A DNA stretch of 64,000 nt from Gimesia benthica. GTDB taxonomy: Bacteria; Planctomycetota; Planctomycetia; Planctomycetales; Planctomycetaceae. The stretch is from the NCBI RefSeq assembly GCF_009720525.1, contig NZ_CP043930.1:6460001-6524000 (forward strand). Reading direction: 5' to 3'. Within the stretch, counting starts at the first letter, position 1, and each line of letters starts with the position of its first letter. Positions 38,800 through 48,566 of the stretch are shown one piece after another. Position numbers and translations under genes: made by a program. A model generated the notes under the pieces. It was not told the origin of the DNA. It did no database searches and worked only from the letters and a program-made list of their open reading frames with translations.

Positions 38800-40368
38800 T
38801 TAAACATTCTGACCACCTTCAGGTAATGTATCTTGTACTGGATTCGATCGACTTTGGCAAGCACTTATTTCCGACGTTACAAGTTGTTCCGTGCGAGTCT
38901 TAATCGCCTCCAGCAGGGGACGAATCTTGTCGTAATATTTAGCGATTTCGTGTTTGGGATTCAGGCCGGAATACACGTTAATAATGTCATTCACAGCGTG
39001 CGCAGTTAGGTACCGTAATTCTAAAAATGGTACACCAGCTTCTTTCATCTCCTGTGTTATGGAGCCGCGGAAGTCATGTGGTTTACCAGGTTGACCTTTT
39101 CCAATTACCTGGCGCAGTTGTTTTCCTACATAGTCACTGGTAACGCCACCAGCTTTGCTCAAGAACTTACGGAACGCAGCTTTCCGATCCTGGCTGTTAA
39201 GAATAGTACCTTTCGGAGCCTTAGCTAATTCTACTTGATACTGTCGTTCTAAATCTGACTTCGAGTCGAATGCATATCTTATTGAGGATTTCCCTTGGCA
39301 AATCTTCCGATTCAGGAAAAGTGGCCCTTCAATCCGCTCTCCCACCGACATACGTAGCAAAGGCATCAGCTCTTCAGGTAACGGGAATTGAACTTCCACT
39401 TTTCCTTTATTGAAATCTGATCCACCAAATCGACTTCCAAAATGTACCTGTTGCTTTTCGAAGTCTACATCACTGACGAGGAGTCCTTCGACGTCTTCTA
39501 AACGAAGAGGCAAAACGAATATTATGCTCAACGTTATGAATTGCCAGTCATCCATGGTATTTAAGAGGGCAAGCCTTCGTTCAAGTGGAAATACACATCG
39601 CCGGAGAGGATCTTTATTAAATGATTGATCAAAAAGGTCGGTCGAAACAGGATTGACAAAATCAGGTGGAAGATTGCGTACGTCTGCTCTACAGGCCCAT
39701 TTTAAAACCATCCTTAACGTGTCCAGACAATTTTGTATCTGACGTGCGGACATCGGTTTCGTGGGAGCATTTGTGCTACCGTTCCTGGTCACCTTTCGGT
39801 TGAATAGAAATTCGACTAAGCCGAGAGTAAAGTCTCTGTTGAGTAAATTTGCAGCGGGCCATTTTTTAAGTGATTGAGCTAATTCCGCATAATCCAGGGC
39901 AGGTGCAAGCCGATTCATATAGCTTCTGGTAGTTTTTTTCCCCCGGGTTTTGCGTTTTTCGCTCAAGAATCTATCGCAAAGTTGGCGCAGAGTCAGGTTC
40001 GGAATTCTTCTGGTTTTTAATATCTGCTTTCGGGCGTCACTCGGGGGAACAAATGTGCCAGAGTCAAGCCTATGCAGCAATTCTCTCAGCTTAGATTTGG
40101 CTTCCTGTAGATCTGTTCCTAGTGTTTCTCCAAACGGTCTTCTTTCAAAACGGCCACGCGCCAGATATTTCCCATCTCTTTCGTAGATGTGGACGTTGAC
40201 ACCAACACTCGTTTCATGGGTATGATCTCCCATCAGTTCTGAACGAACCATCTTGCGAGATTTAGAGGGTGACTTTCGGACGGTCTTTAAAGAATCATCA
40301 GGAGCAGCATCCTGACATTCTTTTTCCCGATCAGGCTGGTTAGAATTCATCTGCACATCTGTGGACAT
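38800..40368 (-). CDS. large tyrosine recombinase
   Basis: About 522 residues. A basic N-terminal segment (KTVRKSPSKSRKMVRSE) precedes a DNA-arm-type domain (YERDGKYLARGRFERRPFG) and a SAM-like core-binding region (about 130-230). The catalytic domain shows R in FVLPLRLEDVEGL, H-x-x-R in PHDFRGSITQEM, H in YLTAHAVNDI and Tyr in INVYSGLNP. The spacing is right, though the flanking residues are divergent. Start ATG at 40368; a GTG nine bases upstream is also open. It lies next to a divergent gene of unknown function and upstream of the second recombinase. Confidence 0.75.
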   Translation of the reverse strand: MSTDVQMNSNQPDREKECQDAAPDDSLKTVRKSPSKSRKMVRSELMGDHTHETSVGVNVHIYERDGKYLARGRFERRPFGETLGTDLQEAKSKLRELLHRLDSGTFVPPSDARKQILKTRRIPNLTLRQLCDRFLSEKRKTRGKKTTRSYMNRLAPALDYAELAQSLKKWPAANLLNRDFTLGLVEFLFNRKVTRNGSTNAPTKPMSARQIQNCLDTLRMVLKWACRADVRNLPPDFVNPVSTDLFDQSFNKDPLRRCVFPLERRLALLNTMDDWQFITLSIIFVLPLRLEDVEGLLVSDVDFEKQQVHFGSRFGGSDFNKGKVEVQFPLPEELMPLLRMSVGERIEGPLFLNRKICQGKSSIRYAFDSKSDLERQYQVELAKAPKGTILNSQDRKAAFRKFLSKAGGVTSDYVGKQLRQVIGKGQPGKPHDFRGSITQEMKEAGVPFLELRYLTAHAVNDIINVYSGLNPKHEIAKYYDKIRPLLEAIKTRTEQLVTSEISACQSRSNPVQDTLPEGGQNV

Positions 40369-40546
40369 TAGAAACACCGGAGAGCTAGAAGAAAATATTA
40401 GATCCGGCAGAACTATTCCAAGATGGTCGGAAGATATCGAGGTAAGCGTTTTAGAATTCGTTTACCTCAATTGGGGAGTCATTGATTAGATTATATTTAT
40501 TTGCACCTTTGTATACATCATGGCATGCTGTTGAAGGAGGCTCAGA

Positions 40547-41662
40547 ATGTCGCAGGACTCAAAGATTCAAGAAAAGTACCATACCGCTTGGGACGAGCTG
40601 AAGAGGCGATATCCAGATCGATTATGCCTGGATAAAGATGTAATTTATGCCTTGCCAGTTGATTTTATACATGCCCTGAATAAACATCTTCCCGGTCTGT
40701 GGAGTAAACAAGAACTTCAGTTTGAGTATGATCTGAATGAGATCGCAGGGATGGGGCTCTTTTTAAAACAGCCTTTTTGGTATCCCCTGCTAAAAGAATA
40801 TTTTCCTCCTTCTAATGACGGTACCCGCCATTTCCAGGCTGAGCATACTAGAATCAGTCATGATCTTCGTTTAACGATTGAAGATTGCATGAGAAGCAAT
40901 GGTAGCTCTGAGCTCATGATCAAAAACTATTTCAAGGAGGAAGAGAAGTATAAGTTACAGGCCCAGGAACGCCAAATTGGATATGCTGGCTGGTTGGTGA
41001 CTGATCCTGGGTTTCAGCTTTCCAACACAGTGTTTCTGGGAGAGTGGTGGGGAATGATTCAACAAAGGGGAGAGTTCCCTAGTGTGCCTCCTATGAAGAT
41101 GCTGAGAGACGCTACCCCGCTGCCCAAAAGTCAGAGACCCTTTTATGCAGGTTATACTCAGTTTTATTACGATTGGAGTCTGGAAAGACTGGCGACACCA
41201 CATCTTCCAGTTCCGATGCATTCGAATCCAGTCGGGGTTTCCCAATACAGCGAGGAAGTCGATGGAGCAGCTGGACTGACACTGTTCATCCCTTGGTATT
41301 TGCTTGCTGATCAGGATCTGAAATTACATGACATCGCAAATCATCATTTGATGTATGGTCATAAAAAACATCTTCAGGGTTGGTTCGGCAACGACAATCG
41401 GGGAGAAGATAAACCTGGGTGGGGATACAACAGATTTTCGACCATGCTGAAAATGTTTGTTTTCCTGGAATGTGGTTTGTTTGCCAGATACAGAGAGCGT
41501 TTGAACCGGAAGGTAAGAAATATCGATGAAGCGTTTACAGAATTCCTGGAGGGTACTGAGCTCGATCCATTAGAGTTGGATAAAAAATTCCAGAGTACTC
41601 GAAAAACCAGACAAGAATTACAACGTCGATTGAAAAAATGTCGGGAAGCAGGGGGAACATGA
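40547..41662 (+). CDS. hypothetical protein, 371 residues
   Basis: A strong ribosome binding site (GAAGGAGG) precedes the ATG. The protein is soluble and rich in aromatic residues (FLKQPFWYPLLKEYF, GEWWGMIQQRGEFP), with a His-rich patch (DIANHHLMYGHKKHLQGW) and a charged helical C-terminus (about 310-371). I do not recognise the family. It is divergent from the recombinase at 38800-40368, which suggests cargo of the same integrated island. Confidence 0.6.
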   Translation: MSQDSKIQEKYHTAWDELKRRYPDRLCLDKDVIYALPVDFIHALNKHLPGLWSKQELQFEYDLNEIAGMGLFLKQPFWYPLLKEYFPPSNDGTRHFQAEHTRISHDLRLTIEDCMRSNGSSELMIKNYFKEEEKYKLQAQERQIGYAGWLVTDPGFQLSNTVFLGEWWGMIQQRGEFPSVPPMKMLRDATPLPKSQRPFYAGYTQFYYDWSLERLATPHLPVPMHSNPVGVSQYSEEVDGAAGLTLFIPWYLLADQDLKLHDIANHHLMYGHKKHLQGWFGNDNRGEDKPGWGYNRFSTMLKMFVFLECGLFARYRERLNRKVRNIDEAFTEFLEGTELDPLELDKKFQSTRKTRQELQRRLKKCREAGGT

Positions 41663-41750
41663 AGTCAAAAAACAGTCCCCAAGTACTAAGATTTTGAGAA
41701 TTTATAGTCCCATTTAATCGGCTTGGAAAAGCAATAGATAAGCATTTTCC

Positions 41751-41797
41751 ATCCTATTTATTATGACACGTTTGGGGCTAAAATTTAGGTGTTTTAA
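41751..41797. repeat. dispersed repeat, copy B
   Basis: Matches 41-87: CCTATTTATTATGACACG followed by TTTGGGGCTAAAATTTAGG. The right ends of the IS91-type elements share the start of the motif. The rest of 41663-41919 contains no gene that I can support. Confidence 0.5.
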
Positions 41798-41919
41798 ACC
41801 GTCCCGAGAGTCTCTAGGCAGAGAACTGACCTTACTTGGTAGAAATTTTGGTAAAAGGCTTAATTAAACACAGTTTGTTTTTTGGAAGTTAAACCGGACC
41901 AACAATTTTGGATAGAAAG

Positions 41920-42486
41920 TCAGTCAGATGGTGCTGATGTGATTGCAGCGATCTGATTTTCCACGTAATTCTGAAGAATTCGTTCCTGTTCCAGCCGACA
42001 TTGATTTTGCAGGCAGAACTCATATGCCGCCACCTCCTGATTGGTCAGATAGGGAGGCTTCTCGGACTAACTCGGATTACCTTTTGCGATAGCAGCCGCG
42101 TGACTGTTGAGCATTTCTTGATCCATCATCACGCTGCGTACATGTGGAAAGAGATTTCGCAACCGCGATAAGATCTGGAAGCCCTCCACATCGAGATCTC
42201 CCCAGTAAATCAGTTGATTCCGACTCAGACAGCTTAAATCTTCGAGTCGCGTGACTGCAATTCCTTCACCACGAATGGCCATCCCTCGACGGAATGAAGG
42301 CAGGGTTAGTAGATTCAGGTTGTTTTCTACAATAAAAACACTGTAATTCCTGACATTCAGCGTTTTCAGGTAACGTAACAGCAGGGAGAGTTCATCGTAA
42401 AGCAGGTTCAGTTCCGATTGTAACTCAGGATCAAGCAGCCGGACCGAGCGATGGGGCTGACTATCTCTAACTGGTCCTGGGGACAC
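41920..42486 (-). pseudogene. jetD: Wadjet JetD C-terminal remnant
   Basis: The frame matches the Toprim-like C-terminal domain (DUF2220) of JetD, the DNA-cleaving subunit of Wadjet anti-plasmid systems. VFIVENNLNLLTLPSFRRG, AIRGEGIAVTRLEDL, LIYWGDLDVEGFQILSRLR and VRSVMMDQEML are visible. TAG at 42067-42069 interrupts it, yet the same frame continues SEKPPYLTNQEVAAYEFCL and RLEQERILQNYV, the expected JetD ending, to a stop at 41920-41922. The N-terminal DUF3322-type half is missing, as are jetA, jetB and jetC. It is therefore a relic of a defence system. Confidence 0.7.
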
Positions 42487-42697
42487 GGCAGAGCGGGTTA
42501 GTTACTGGCTCCACAGGGGGGGAAGAGAAGACCTTGTTCATCGGCCCAGGCAGTCCCTCGGCTACAGGGCCCGGTACCGGAAGATAAGCCGTTTTTCTAT
42601 TTATACACTAAAACACTGAGTCTTGTGACTGGTGTCATAATAAGGAGGGAAAGTCCAAACATAACCTTCGAATGTTAATGTCAGATTATTTCTGCAA

Positions 42698-43378
42698 CTA
42701 CTTTGATTCTATATCATTTGCAATCGAAGCAATTCCAGCGAGTGCGTAATCCGTCAGATGTTTAACCAGAGCCGGAGCATCTTTTTGAGTGAATCCTAGG
42801 TTGGGGAACATCTCTTGGAGCGAAGGGCGATCACAAATAAGTAACATAAAACACGGACTGATGATACTTAAGCATCCTCGTTCCACTGCTGGGTGATTCG
42901 CTGGCAATCCCATTAATTCGCTAACAATGTTTTTTATGATAAATATTCTCTCAACTCTCTCTTTTCCTTTAAAAGGTGCAGCAACTGAAGTTGGATGGAC
43001 AAGTTCTCGGCTAATGACGCGTAATACCCAAGAGGAAGAAATCGGACTGGCTAAAGCTTGGACAAAAATTCCCATGAACGCATATAACTTTGCCTGTGGG
43101 TTAGATTTTTCTTCAATGACACTTCTAATAGTATCAGTCGTAATTAGTCTAGATCCTGCTTCATGAAGAACAGCCTTATATAGTTCTTCCAGACCTCCAA
43201 AATAGTAGTTTACAGAAGCCGCATTCGTGTTTGCCAATTCCGTAATCTCCTTACTGGTTGCCCGGTCAAATCCCTTTTCAGCAAACACTTGCCCAGCAAC
43301 TTCCAGTATTTTCTGGCGAGTGGATGACACTCCTCCTTCCTTTTTCGCTGGAATAATTTCTTGTTTGCCTTTCTTCAT
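42698..43378 (-). CDS. TetR-family regulator (CecR-like)
   Basis: A 226-residue repressor. The N-terminal HTH is typical: TRQKILEVAGQVFAEKGFDR, then ATSKEITELANTNAASVNYY and FGGLEELYKAVL. The C-terminal region (LASPISSSWVLRVISRELVH) resembles the DUF1956 domain of CecR/YbiH, regulators of neighbouring HlyD-ABC exporters. It is divergent from a DUF2141 gene and the HlyD-permease-ATPase operon, so it most likely represses that operon and itself in response to an exported compound. Confidence 0.85.
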   Translation of the reverse strand: MKKGKQEIIPAKKEGGVSSTRQKILEVAGQVFAEKGFDRATSKEITELANTNAASVNYYFGGLEELYKAVLHEAGSRLITTDTIRSVIEEKSNPQAKLYAFMGIFVQALASPISSSWVLRVISRELVHPTSVAAPFKGKERVERIFIIKNIVSELMGLPANHPAVERGCLSIISPCFMLLICDRPSLQEMFPNLGFTQKDAPALVKHLTDYALAGIASIANDIESK

Positions 43379-43749
43379 TCAATTCACCCTCTGTTTTTAC
43401 ACCCATTAAAAAAAGCCCGTTCAAGTATTCAGAAATATGATTGAGATTTTTTTGGGGAAATGTTTGTCAGTGCTCCCTGATCATATCAATCAAACAATAG
43501 CTCTCAAACGTGAAACGAGTAGTGAAATGATAGATACATGTAAGCCACGATAGAAAATCGGCGAATTCTCCCATATCTGAGTAATCTGACTAGTAGGCCA
43601 AGCCTACCCGTTAATTCAGCTATGCCATGACTGAAATTTCTTCCTATCAGCATCGTGGAAATATCTCTTGAATCCGGTGAATTACCCTGCCACTGATATA
43701 TATGATCCTAGTTTTTCTACGTACCTCGACCGGTTTACTATGAACGCAC

Positions 43750-43788
43750 AATCAAATTCAAATTTCAATTTGTAATTTGAATTTGATT
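43750..43788. promoter_or_regulatory. perfect 15-bp inverted repeat
   Basis: AATCAAATTCAAATT at 43750-43764 is repeated inverted as AATTTGAATTTGATT at 43774-43788 with a nine-base loop. It lies between the divergent TetR gene and the DUF2141 gene and could be the TetR operator or a cruciform. No other gene is seen in the 560-base intergenic stretch. Confidence 0.55.
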
Positions 43789-43936
43789 ATTTAGCCAGTT
43801 TTAGATACAATACCCCTACTTCAGTCATGAATTCCGTGCCTCCGTGGAAATTCTTCGTGGATGAGCAGAACTATTGAACACTTTGCGTTGTTGCCAAAGC
43901 TCCTTGTTGAAAACCAAATTAAGGAAAGAATTTACT

Positions 43937-44425
43937 ATGCAAACCCAATTATTTAATCACTCATTTAATTTAACTATTCTCATGACATGTTTGCTGGGTC
44001 AAACAAGCTATGCAGAGGAGAACCAGTCGAGTCTTGCAGTTGAGCTGAGCAGCGTTCCCACAGAAGGTGCAATTATCACTGTCATTCTTTTCAAGGATCC
44101 CAAAGCCTTCACTCCTAAGATGGCCACATCCGATCGAAATAAATGGAGGGGATATCACTCAGTTATTGACAGAAGATCACGTGCTGGTAAATCCGTCGTA
44201 ACGTTTGATGAACTTGTTCCCGGTGATTATTCAGTATTCGTCTATTGTGATCTCAATTCAAATAAGAAGCTGGATACAAAGTTTCCAGGTATCCCAGTTG
44301 AACCAATTGGAACATCAAATAATATCGTGCCACCTAGGCAACGACCTGCTTGGGATAATACCAAGATTCGATTGGCACCAGGGAAAAATGTCACGAAGAT
44401 AAAGTTAGTCTCAGTCTCACGCTAA
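43937..44425 (+). CDS. secreted DUF2141 family protein
   Basis: About 162 residues. It has a signal peptide (FNLTILMTCLLGQTSYA) and then a DUF2141-type beta domain: VTFDELVPGDYSVFVYCDLN, NKKLDTKFPGIPVEPIGTSN. The family, of unknown function, is periplasmic or secreted. The start ATG is preceded by AAGGAAAG at somewhat long spacing; an in-frame ATG at 43874 would remove the signal peptide from the N-terminus. It lies between the TetR gene and the efflux operon, so it may be part of the same regulon. Confidence 0.75.
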   Translation: MQTQLFNHSFNLTILMTCLLGQTSYAEENQSSLAVELSSVPTEGAIITVILFKDPKAFTPKMATSDRNKWRGYHSVIDRRSRAGKSVVTFDELVPGDYSVFVYCDLNSNKKLDTKFPGIPVEPIGTSNNIVPPRQRPAWDNTKIRLAPGKNVTKIKLVSVSR

Positions 44426-44835
44426 CTTCGCCTTGTATTCTTGCCAGTAGATGTGTGGGTGATGATTCATAAAATCGTTGATTTACTTCTGTGAATTTTC
44501 AGGTGATAATCAAGTCGACATTCATTAAACGTTTCAAAGCGATCCGAGTTGTGTCTTGTTGATGTTTTTACATGAAAAAATAGAATGTGAGGACCTTCCC
44601 TGAGGATACTTTGCCTGACGATTGGAGCACTTTGAAAAGTTTCTGTTTTAATCAGAGACGATTCAAAGTGTACTCCAAATATTTTCAAGTCCCAGGAGAA
44701 ACGGTCTATGTTGCACTCTCATTGTATTTATTTTGTTGATGTACGATTTATTTCAAGAGTCAAATCAAGAGAAAAACTATCATCGCGACCACCAATCCAT
44801 GAAGTGTTGAGCCAGAATATGAGGGGCTGTTCCAG
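44426..44835. other. intergenic region before the efflux operon
   Basis: About 410 bases without a credible gene; the minus-strand ORF at 44467-44688 has no recognisable features. It should contain the promoter of the HlyD-ABC operon if that is not read through from the DUF2141 gene. Confidence 0.4.
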
Positions 44836-46005
44836 ATGAAAAATAACCGGAAACGTATCAATATATGGAGCAGGCGATTACTAAAAATATCGCTCATTAT
44901 TCTGACGATAGTGGGGCTGATTTTCTGGCTAAGGTATTCTCCTGTAACAGTAATAGAACATCAGATTTCTAGGGGACCAATGATTTCGGAAGTTCTTGGA
45001 ACAGGGACTCTGGAAGCGCGTGTTTCCACAAGGATTAGTCCTAAGATTTCAGGGAGAATAAAAGATATCTTAGTCGATCAGGGAGATCGCGTGCAGAAAG
45101 GCGAGCTTCTTGTACGACTGGATGACGATGAGTTAAAACAACAAGTGGCTATAGCACAAGCGCAGGTCGAAGCAAGTGCGGCTGCCATTGATCGACTTAA
45201 GACAGATCGAGATCGCTCTAATGCAGTATTCGAACAGGCAACTAAAAGCCATAGTCGCATTGCATCCTTATTCGAGAAGAGTGCAGCAAGCCAGGCTGAG
45301 GTAGATCAATCTGCTGAAGCATTAGCAATTGCTATCGCTGGAGTGTCTCAATCAGAGGCTGCGATCATCGAAGGGAAAAAAGAACTAATTACTGCAGAGA
45401 AAACGTTAGCGTATCAGAGAGCAAGACTACAAGATGCGGAAATAAAAGCTCCATTTGGTGGAATCGTCGTCAAACGTACTCGAGAACCTGGAGACGTGGC
45501 TGTCCCTGGGAGTACTATCTTAAGTGTCATCGCCACCGATGAATTGTGGATCAGTGCATGGGTAGACGAGACAGAAATTGCTCACCTCTCATCCGAGCAA
45601 CCAGCAAGAGTATTATTCCGATCAGAACCACATCAGACCTATGCAGGAAAGGTCACGCGTTTAGGCCTAGAAGCAGACCGTGAGACAAGAGAATTCATTG
45701 TAGATGTTGGAGTTCTTGAGCTACCTCATAATTGGGCTGTTGGTCAGCGTGCCGAAGTCTATATTAAAACGGCTGAAAAGAAAAACGTGATCCAGCTTCC
45801 AACCAGATTTCTGAAGAGGGTAGGAGGTGAAGATGGAGTCTATATCAATAGAAATGGTATTGCCTTCTGGCAACCAGTAGAAGTGGGACTACGCAATCGG
45901 GATGCAGTGGAAGTCCTGAGTGGGGTGAAAACCGGAGACAGTGTTGTCGCTGCAACGGATCTTAAAACTGGTTTAAAAAATAATCGTAGAATCATAACAC
46001 CATGA
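44836..46005 (+). CDS. HlyD-family periplasmic adaptor (DevB/MacA-like)
   Basis: A 389-residue membrane fusion protein. One N-terminal membrane helix (LLKISLIILTIVGLIFWL) is followed by the barrel-lipoyl half ISPKISGRIKDILVDQGDRV, a coiled-coil hairpin (about 95-205, rich in Ala, Glu and Gln) and the second lipoyl half IKAPFGGIVVKRTREPGD. A beta-barrel/MP domain ends at EVLSGVKTGDSVVAATDL. It bridges the inner membrane transporter and an outer membrane channel. It overlaps the permease gene (ATGA) and is the first gene of the HlyD-permease-ATPase operon. Confidence 0.88.
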   Translation: MKNNRKRINIWSRRLLKISLIILTIVGLIFWLRYSPVTVIEHQISRGPMISEVLGTGTLEARVSTRISPKISGRIKDILVDQGDRVQKGELLVRLDDDELKQQVAIAQAQVEASAAAIDRLKTDRDRSNAVFEQATKSHSRIASLFEKSAASQAEVDQSAEALAIAIAGVSQSEAAIIEGKKELITAEKTLAYQRARLQDAEIKAPFGGIVVKRTREPGDVAVPGSTILSVIATDELWISAWVDETEIAHLSSEQPARVLFRSEPHQTYAGKVTRLGLEADRETREFIVDVGVLELPHNWAVGQRAEVYIKTAEKKNVIQLPTRFLKRVGGEDGVYINRNGIAFWQPVEVGLRNRDAVEVLSGVKTGDSVVAATDLKTGLKNNRRIITP

Positions 46006-47213
46006 ATCTAGCCACACGGGATATTCGACATAATCTCGGTCGTTTCGCTCTGACAACGCTTGGAGTTGGTATGCTTCTAATGGTTGTCATGGGTATGGGA
46101 GGGATCTATCGTGGAATCGTAGAAGATGCGACCCTTCTCATTGATAAGATTGGAGCTGATCTCTGGATTGTGCAGAAACATACAAGAGGTCCGTTCGCAG
46201 AACTTTCTCAAGTCCCATCAAATCTTACCCAACGCGCATTATCAGTCCCTGGCGTTCTATCGACCAGAGATTTCATTTACCACACAATTCAGCGCGTAAA
46301 AAATGACAAACCATTGCGAATCGCTGTATTAGGATTAAGTTGGCCTACAGACAAGGGTGAATGGATTCCACTGAAATCAGGACGCCCACTGGGCCAGAAT
46401 CATTTTGAGATGATTGCAGACGAGTCGCTCGGTCTTCAACTAGGAGAGACGGTCAAGCTCGGAAAAGATTATTATTTAGTTGTTGGTATTTCACAAAGTA
46501 TGATCAGTTCCAATGGGGACGGTATCGGATTTTTCACCGTTGCAGATGCGCAGACGATTCAGTCTGATGCAGTAGGAGAAGCTGTCCGACTGGAGAGGGC
46601 TTCTCGAAAAGCACGTGGTGAACGAAGCGAAATGGGACTTCAGCAACCATCAAATCTGGATCTGGCAGAAAGACCTTCAACTGAACTACCAGCGATTTCT
46701 CGACCTCAGCTAACGGCGGTCATGGTAACCCTCGCTCCTGGGGCAGATCTGGATCAAATCACTAGAATATTTTCCGGTTGGGGAGACGTTTCAGTTTTCA
46801 CTAAAGCAGGTCAAAGAGAACTGCTCTTGAAGGGGAGCGTCGAAAAAATTCGACGCCAGATTGGACTCTTTAAGATTCTTCTAACAGTTATAGCAGCAGT
46901 CATTATGGCGTTGATTCTTTATACATTAACGCTGGATAAGCTGCATTCGATTGCATTATTAAAATTGATCGGCGCTCCCAATAGCGTTATTTTGGGCTTG
47001 ATCATGCAACAAGCTCTAGTGCTTGGAGTGCTCGGCTTTGGGATAGCTTATCTCTTGGGAAAGCAAATTTTTCCCCTATTTCCCCGTCGTGTAATTCTTG
47101 TTGAATCGGACTTATATCAACTAGGAGTTATTGTGCTCGTTATTTCTATTGCGTCGAGCCTTTTGGGGATTTGGAAAGCAATGCGTGTTTCTCCTAACGA
47201 AGCTCTGTCTTAG
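46002..47213 (+). CDS. ABC transporter permease (DevC/MacB-FtsX type)
   Basis: A 403-residue permease with the FtsX topology. One helix lies near the N-terminus (LTTLGVGMLLMVVMGMGG). A large periplasmic domain (about 45-280) includes GADLWIVQKHTRGPFAE, typical of DevC-like proteins. Three helices follow near the C-terminus (about 290-400: ILLTVIAAVIMALILYTLTL, then QQALVLGVLGFGIAYLLG, then the last). The ending RVSPNEALS is characteristic. It pairs with the adaptor before it and the ATPase after it. Confidence 0.88.
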   Translation: MNLATRDIRHNLGRFALTTLGVGMLLMVVMGMGGIYRGIVEDATLLIDKIGADLWIVQKHTRGPFAELSQVPSNLTQRALSVPGVLSTRDFIYHTIQRVKNDKPLRIAVLGLSWPTDKGEWIPLKSGRPLGQNHFEMIADESLGLQLGETVKLGKDYYLVVGISQSMISSNGDGIGFFTVADAQTIQSDAVGEAVRLERASRKARGERSEMGLQQPSNLDLAERPSTELPAISRPQLTAVMVTLAPGADLDQITRIFSGWGDVSVFTKAGQRELLLKGSVEKIRRQIGLFKILLTVIAAVIMALILYTLTLDKLHSIALLKLIGAPNSVILGLIMQQALVLGVLGFGIAYLLGKQIFPLFPRRVILVESDLYQLGVIVLVISIASSLLGIWKAMRVSPNEALS

Positions 47214-47223
47214 TAAGAATAAA

Positions 47224-47916
47224 ATGGATAATTATTTTGCAATTGAAGCAATCGACCTGACGAAAGTTTACGGTAGTGGTAATACCGAAGTGATCGCCAT
47301 GAAAAATGCATCACTTCAGTTGAAGCGTGGTGAAATTGCCGCCTTGCTAGGCCCTAGTGGCTCTGGTAAATCCACTTTTCTTACTGCTGTTGGACTGATC
47401 AACCCTCCTACCTCAGGGACTATCATTATTGGAGGGCAGTTAGTCATGGAAGGTCAGCAAAGCCAAACTAATCTTCGTTCATTTCGGCGCCAGCATATAG
47501 GATATGTTTTTCAGAAATCAAATTTAATTCCGTTTTTAACCGCTCTTGAAAATGTGCAAATCTCCCTGGAGCTCAATGGTAACTCTAAACGAGAATCTCA
47601 AGACAAAGCTCAGCAATTACTAGATGAACTCGGAATTGGAGAACGTTCAGACAATCTGCCTTCGATGCTTTCAGGAGGACAACAGCAGCGAGTTGCTGTT
47701 GCGCGAGCTCTTGCAAATCAACCCAATGTGATACTGGCAGATGAACCTACTGCAGCACTGGACAGTAAGCGAGGAAGACAAGTGATGGAATTATTCGCAC
47801 AAGTGGCTCACACTCGAGGGGCTGGGGTAATTGTTGTAACACACGATCATAGAGCTTTGGACGTTTTTGACACAATATATGAAATGGAAGACGGGATGAT
47901 GCATCAGGAGTTGTGA
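47224..47916 (+). CDS. ABC transporter ATPase (DevA/LolD/MacB type)
   Basis: A 230-residue ATPase. Walker A is LLGPSGSGKSTFL, the Q-loop is GYVFQKSNLIPFLTALEN, the signature is LSGGQQQRVAVARAL, Walker B is VILADEPTAALD and the H-loop is IVVTHDHRAL. It drives the FtsX-type permease. I start at MDNYFAIEAIDLTKVYG, ten bases after the permease stop; the open frame extends to 47131, inside the permease gene. The gene order adaptor-permease-ATPase is that of DevBCA exporters. Confidence 0.9.
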   Translation: MDNYFAIEAIDLTKVYGSGNTEVIAMKNASLQLKRGEIAALLGPSGSGKSTFLTAVGLINPPTSGTIIIGGQLVMEGQQSQTNLRSFRRQHIGYVFQKSNLIPFLTALENVQISLELNGNSKRESQDKAQQLLDELGIGERSDNLPSMLSGGQQQRVAVARALANQPNVILADEPTAALDSKRGRQVMELFAQVAHTRGAGVIVVTHDHRALDVFDTIYEMEDGMMHQEL

Positions 47917-48566
47917 TGCATACCTAGTGAAGTTCCCCAGAAATAGTGGCAGCTTCACCAAGTATGCCGAGTAATTGCGAGTGGTGTCGTTTGTTCGAGT
48001 GACCTTTCCGCCAGCCAATCACCGTTCCTTCACCAGTTATTTCTCGTTACGTTTCAATTTATCAATGGGCTCCCAAAGTAACCAGGAAAGATACATGGAA
48101 GATGTACAATGATGTGGAAAGGAGATTGAGCAGTGAAAGCGTCCTGGAACGTCTCCTGGCCGATAGGTTCCGGAATTCAACCCGTCGCATATCACTTGCA
48201 GGTTATTCAAGTCATTGTAACTTCTTCCGTTGCCCTCACACACGAGTGTTTTTTTGAAGTCGCTCCAACGAACCCACAATCCTACACCTTGACATGCAGA
48301 ATTGTATTCTATACCATTAGGTGATAGTTTATGCCTTGGTAATACGATACTGTTCATCAGCGTACAATCCACCGGTCAGACGCCCCTTGCCCTCCCCCCA
48401 ATCGTCAACAACCCTCCCCAGGCACACCGAGATGCAGGAAATACACACCAAGTTTCCCAGAGCAGATATTCTAGAAGAAGTTATACCTATGATTTTTCAT
48501 ACATACCACTTCACGATAGAACTAATGTTCTGAACTGTCCGTCTGAGCCAGGAATTGCAGGAGAAT
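47917..48566. other. intergenic, no confident gene
   Basis: About 650 bases. A minus-strand ORF at 48037-48372 (WVRWSDFKKTLVCEGNGRSY, ICDGLNSGTYRPGD) has a coding look and faintly resembles the C-terminal region of planctomycete DUF1559 proteins, but the ending is wrong and no complete gene can be drawn. It may be a decayed relic. Confidence 0.3.

Noticed and set aside
48037..48372. Possible DUF1559 C-terminal fragment
   Set aside because: Only a vague resemblance; the His-Pro-Gly-Gly and GDGS motifs expected there are not seen.
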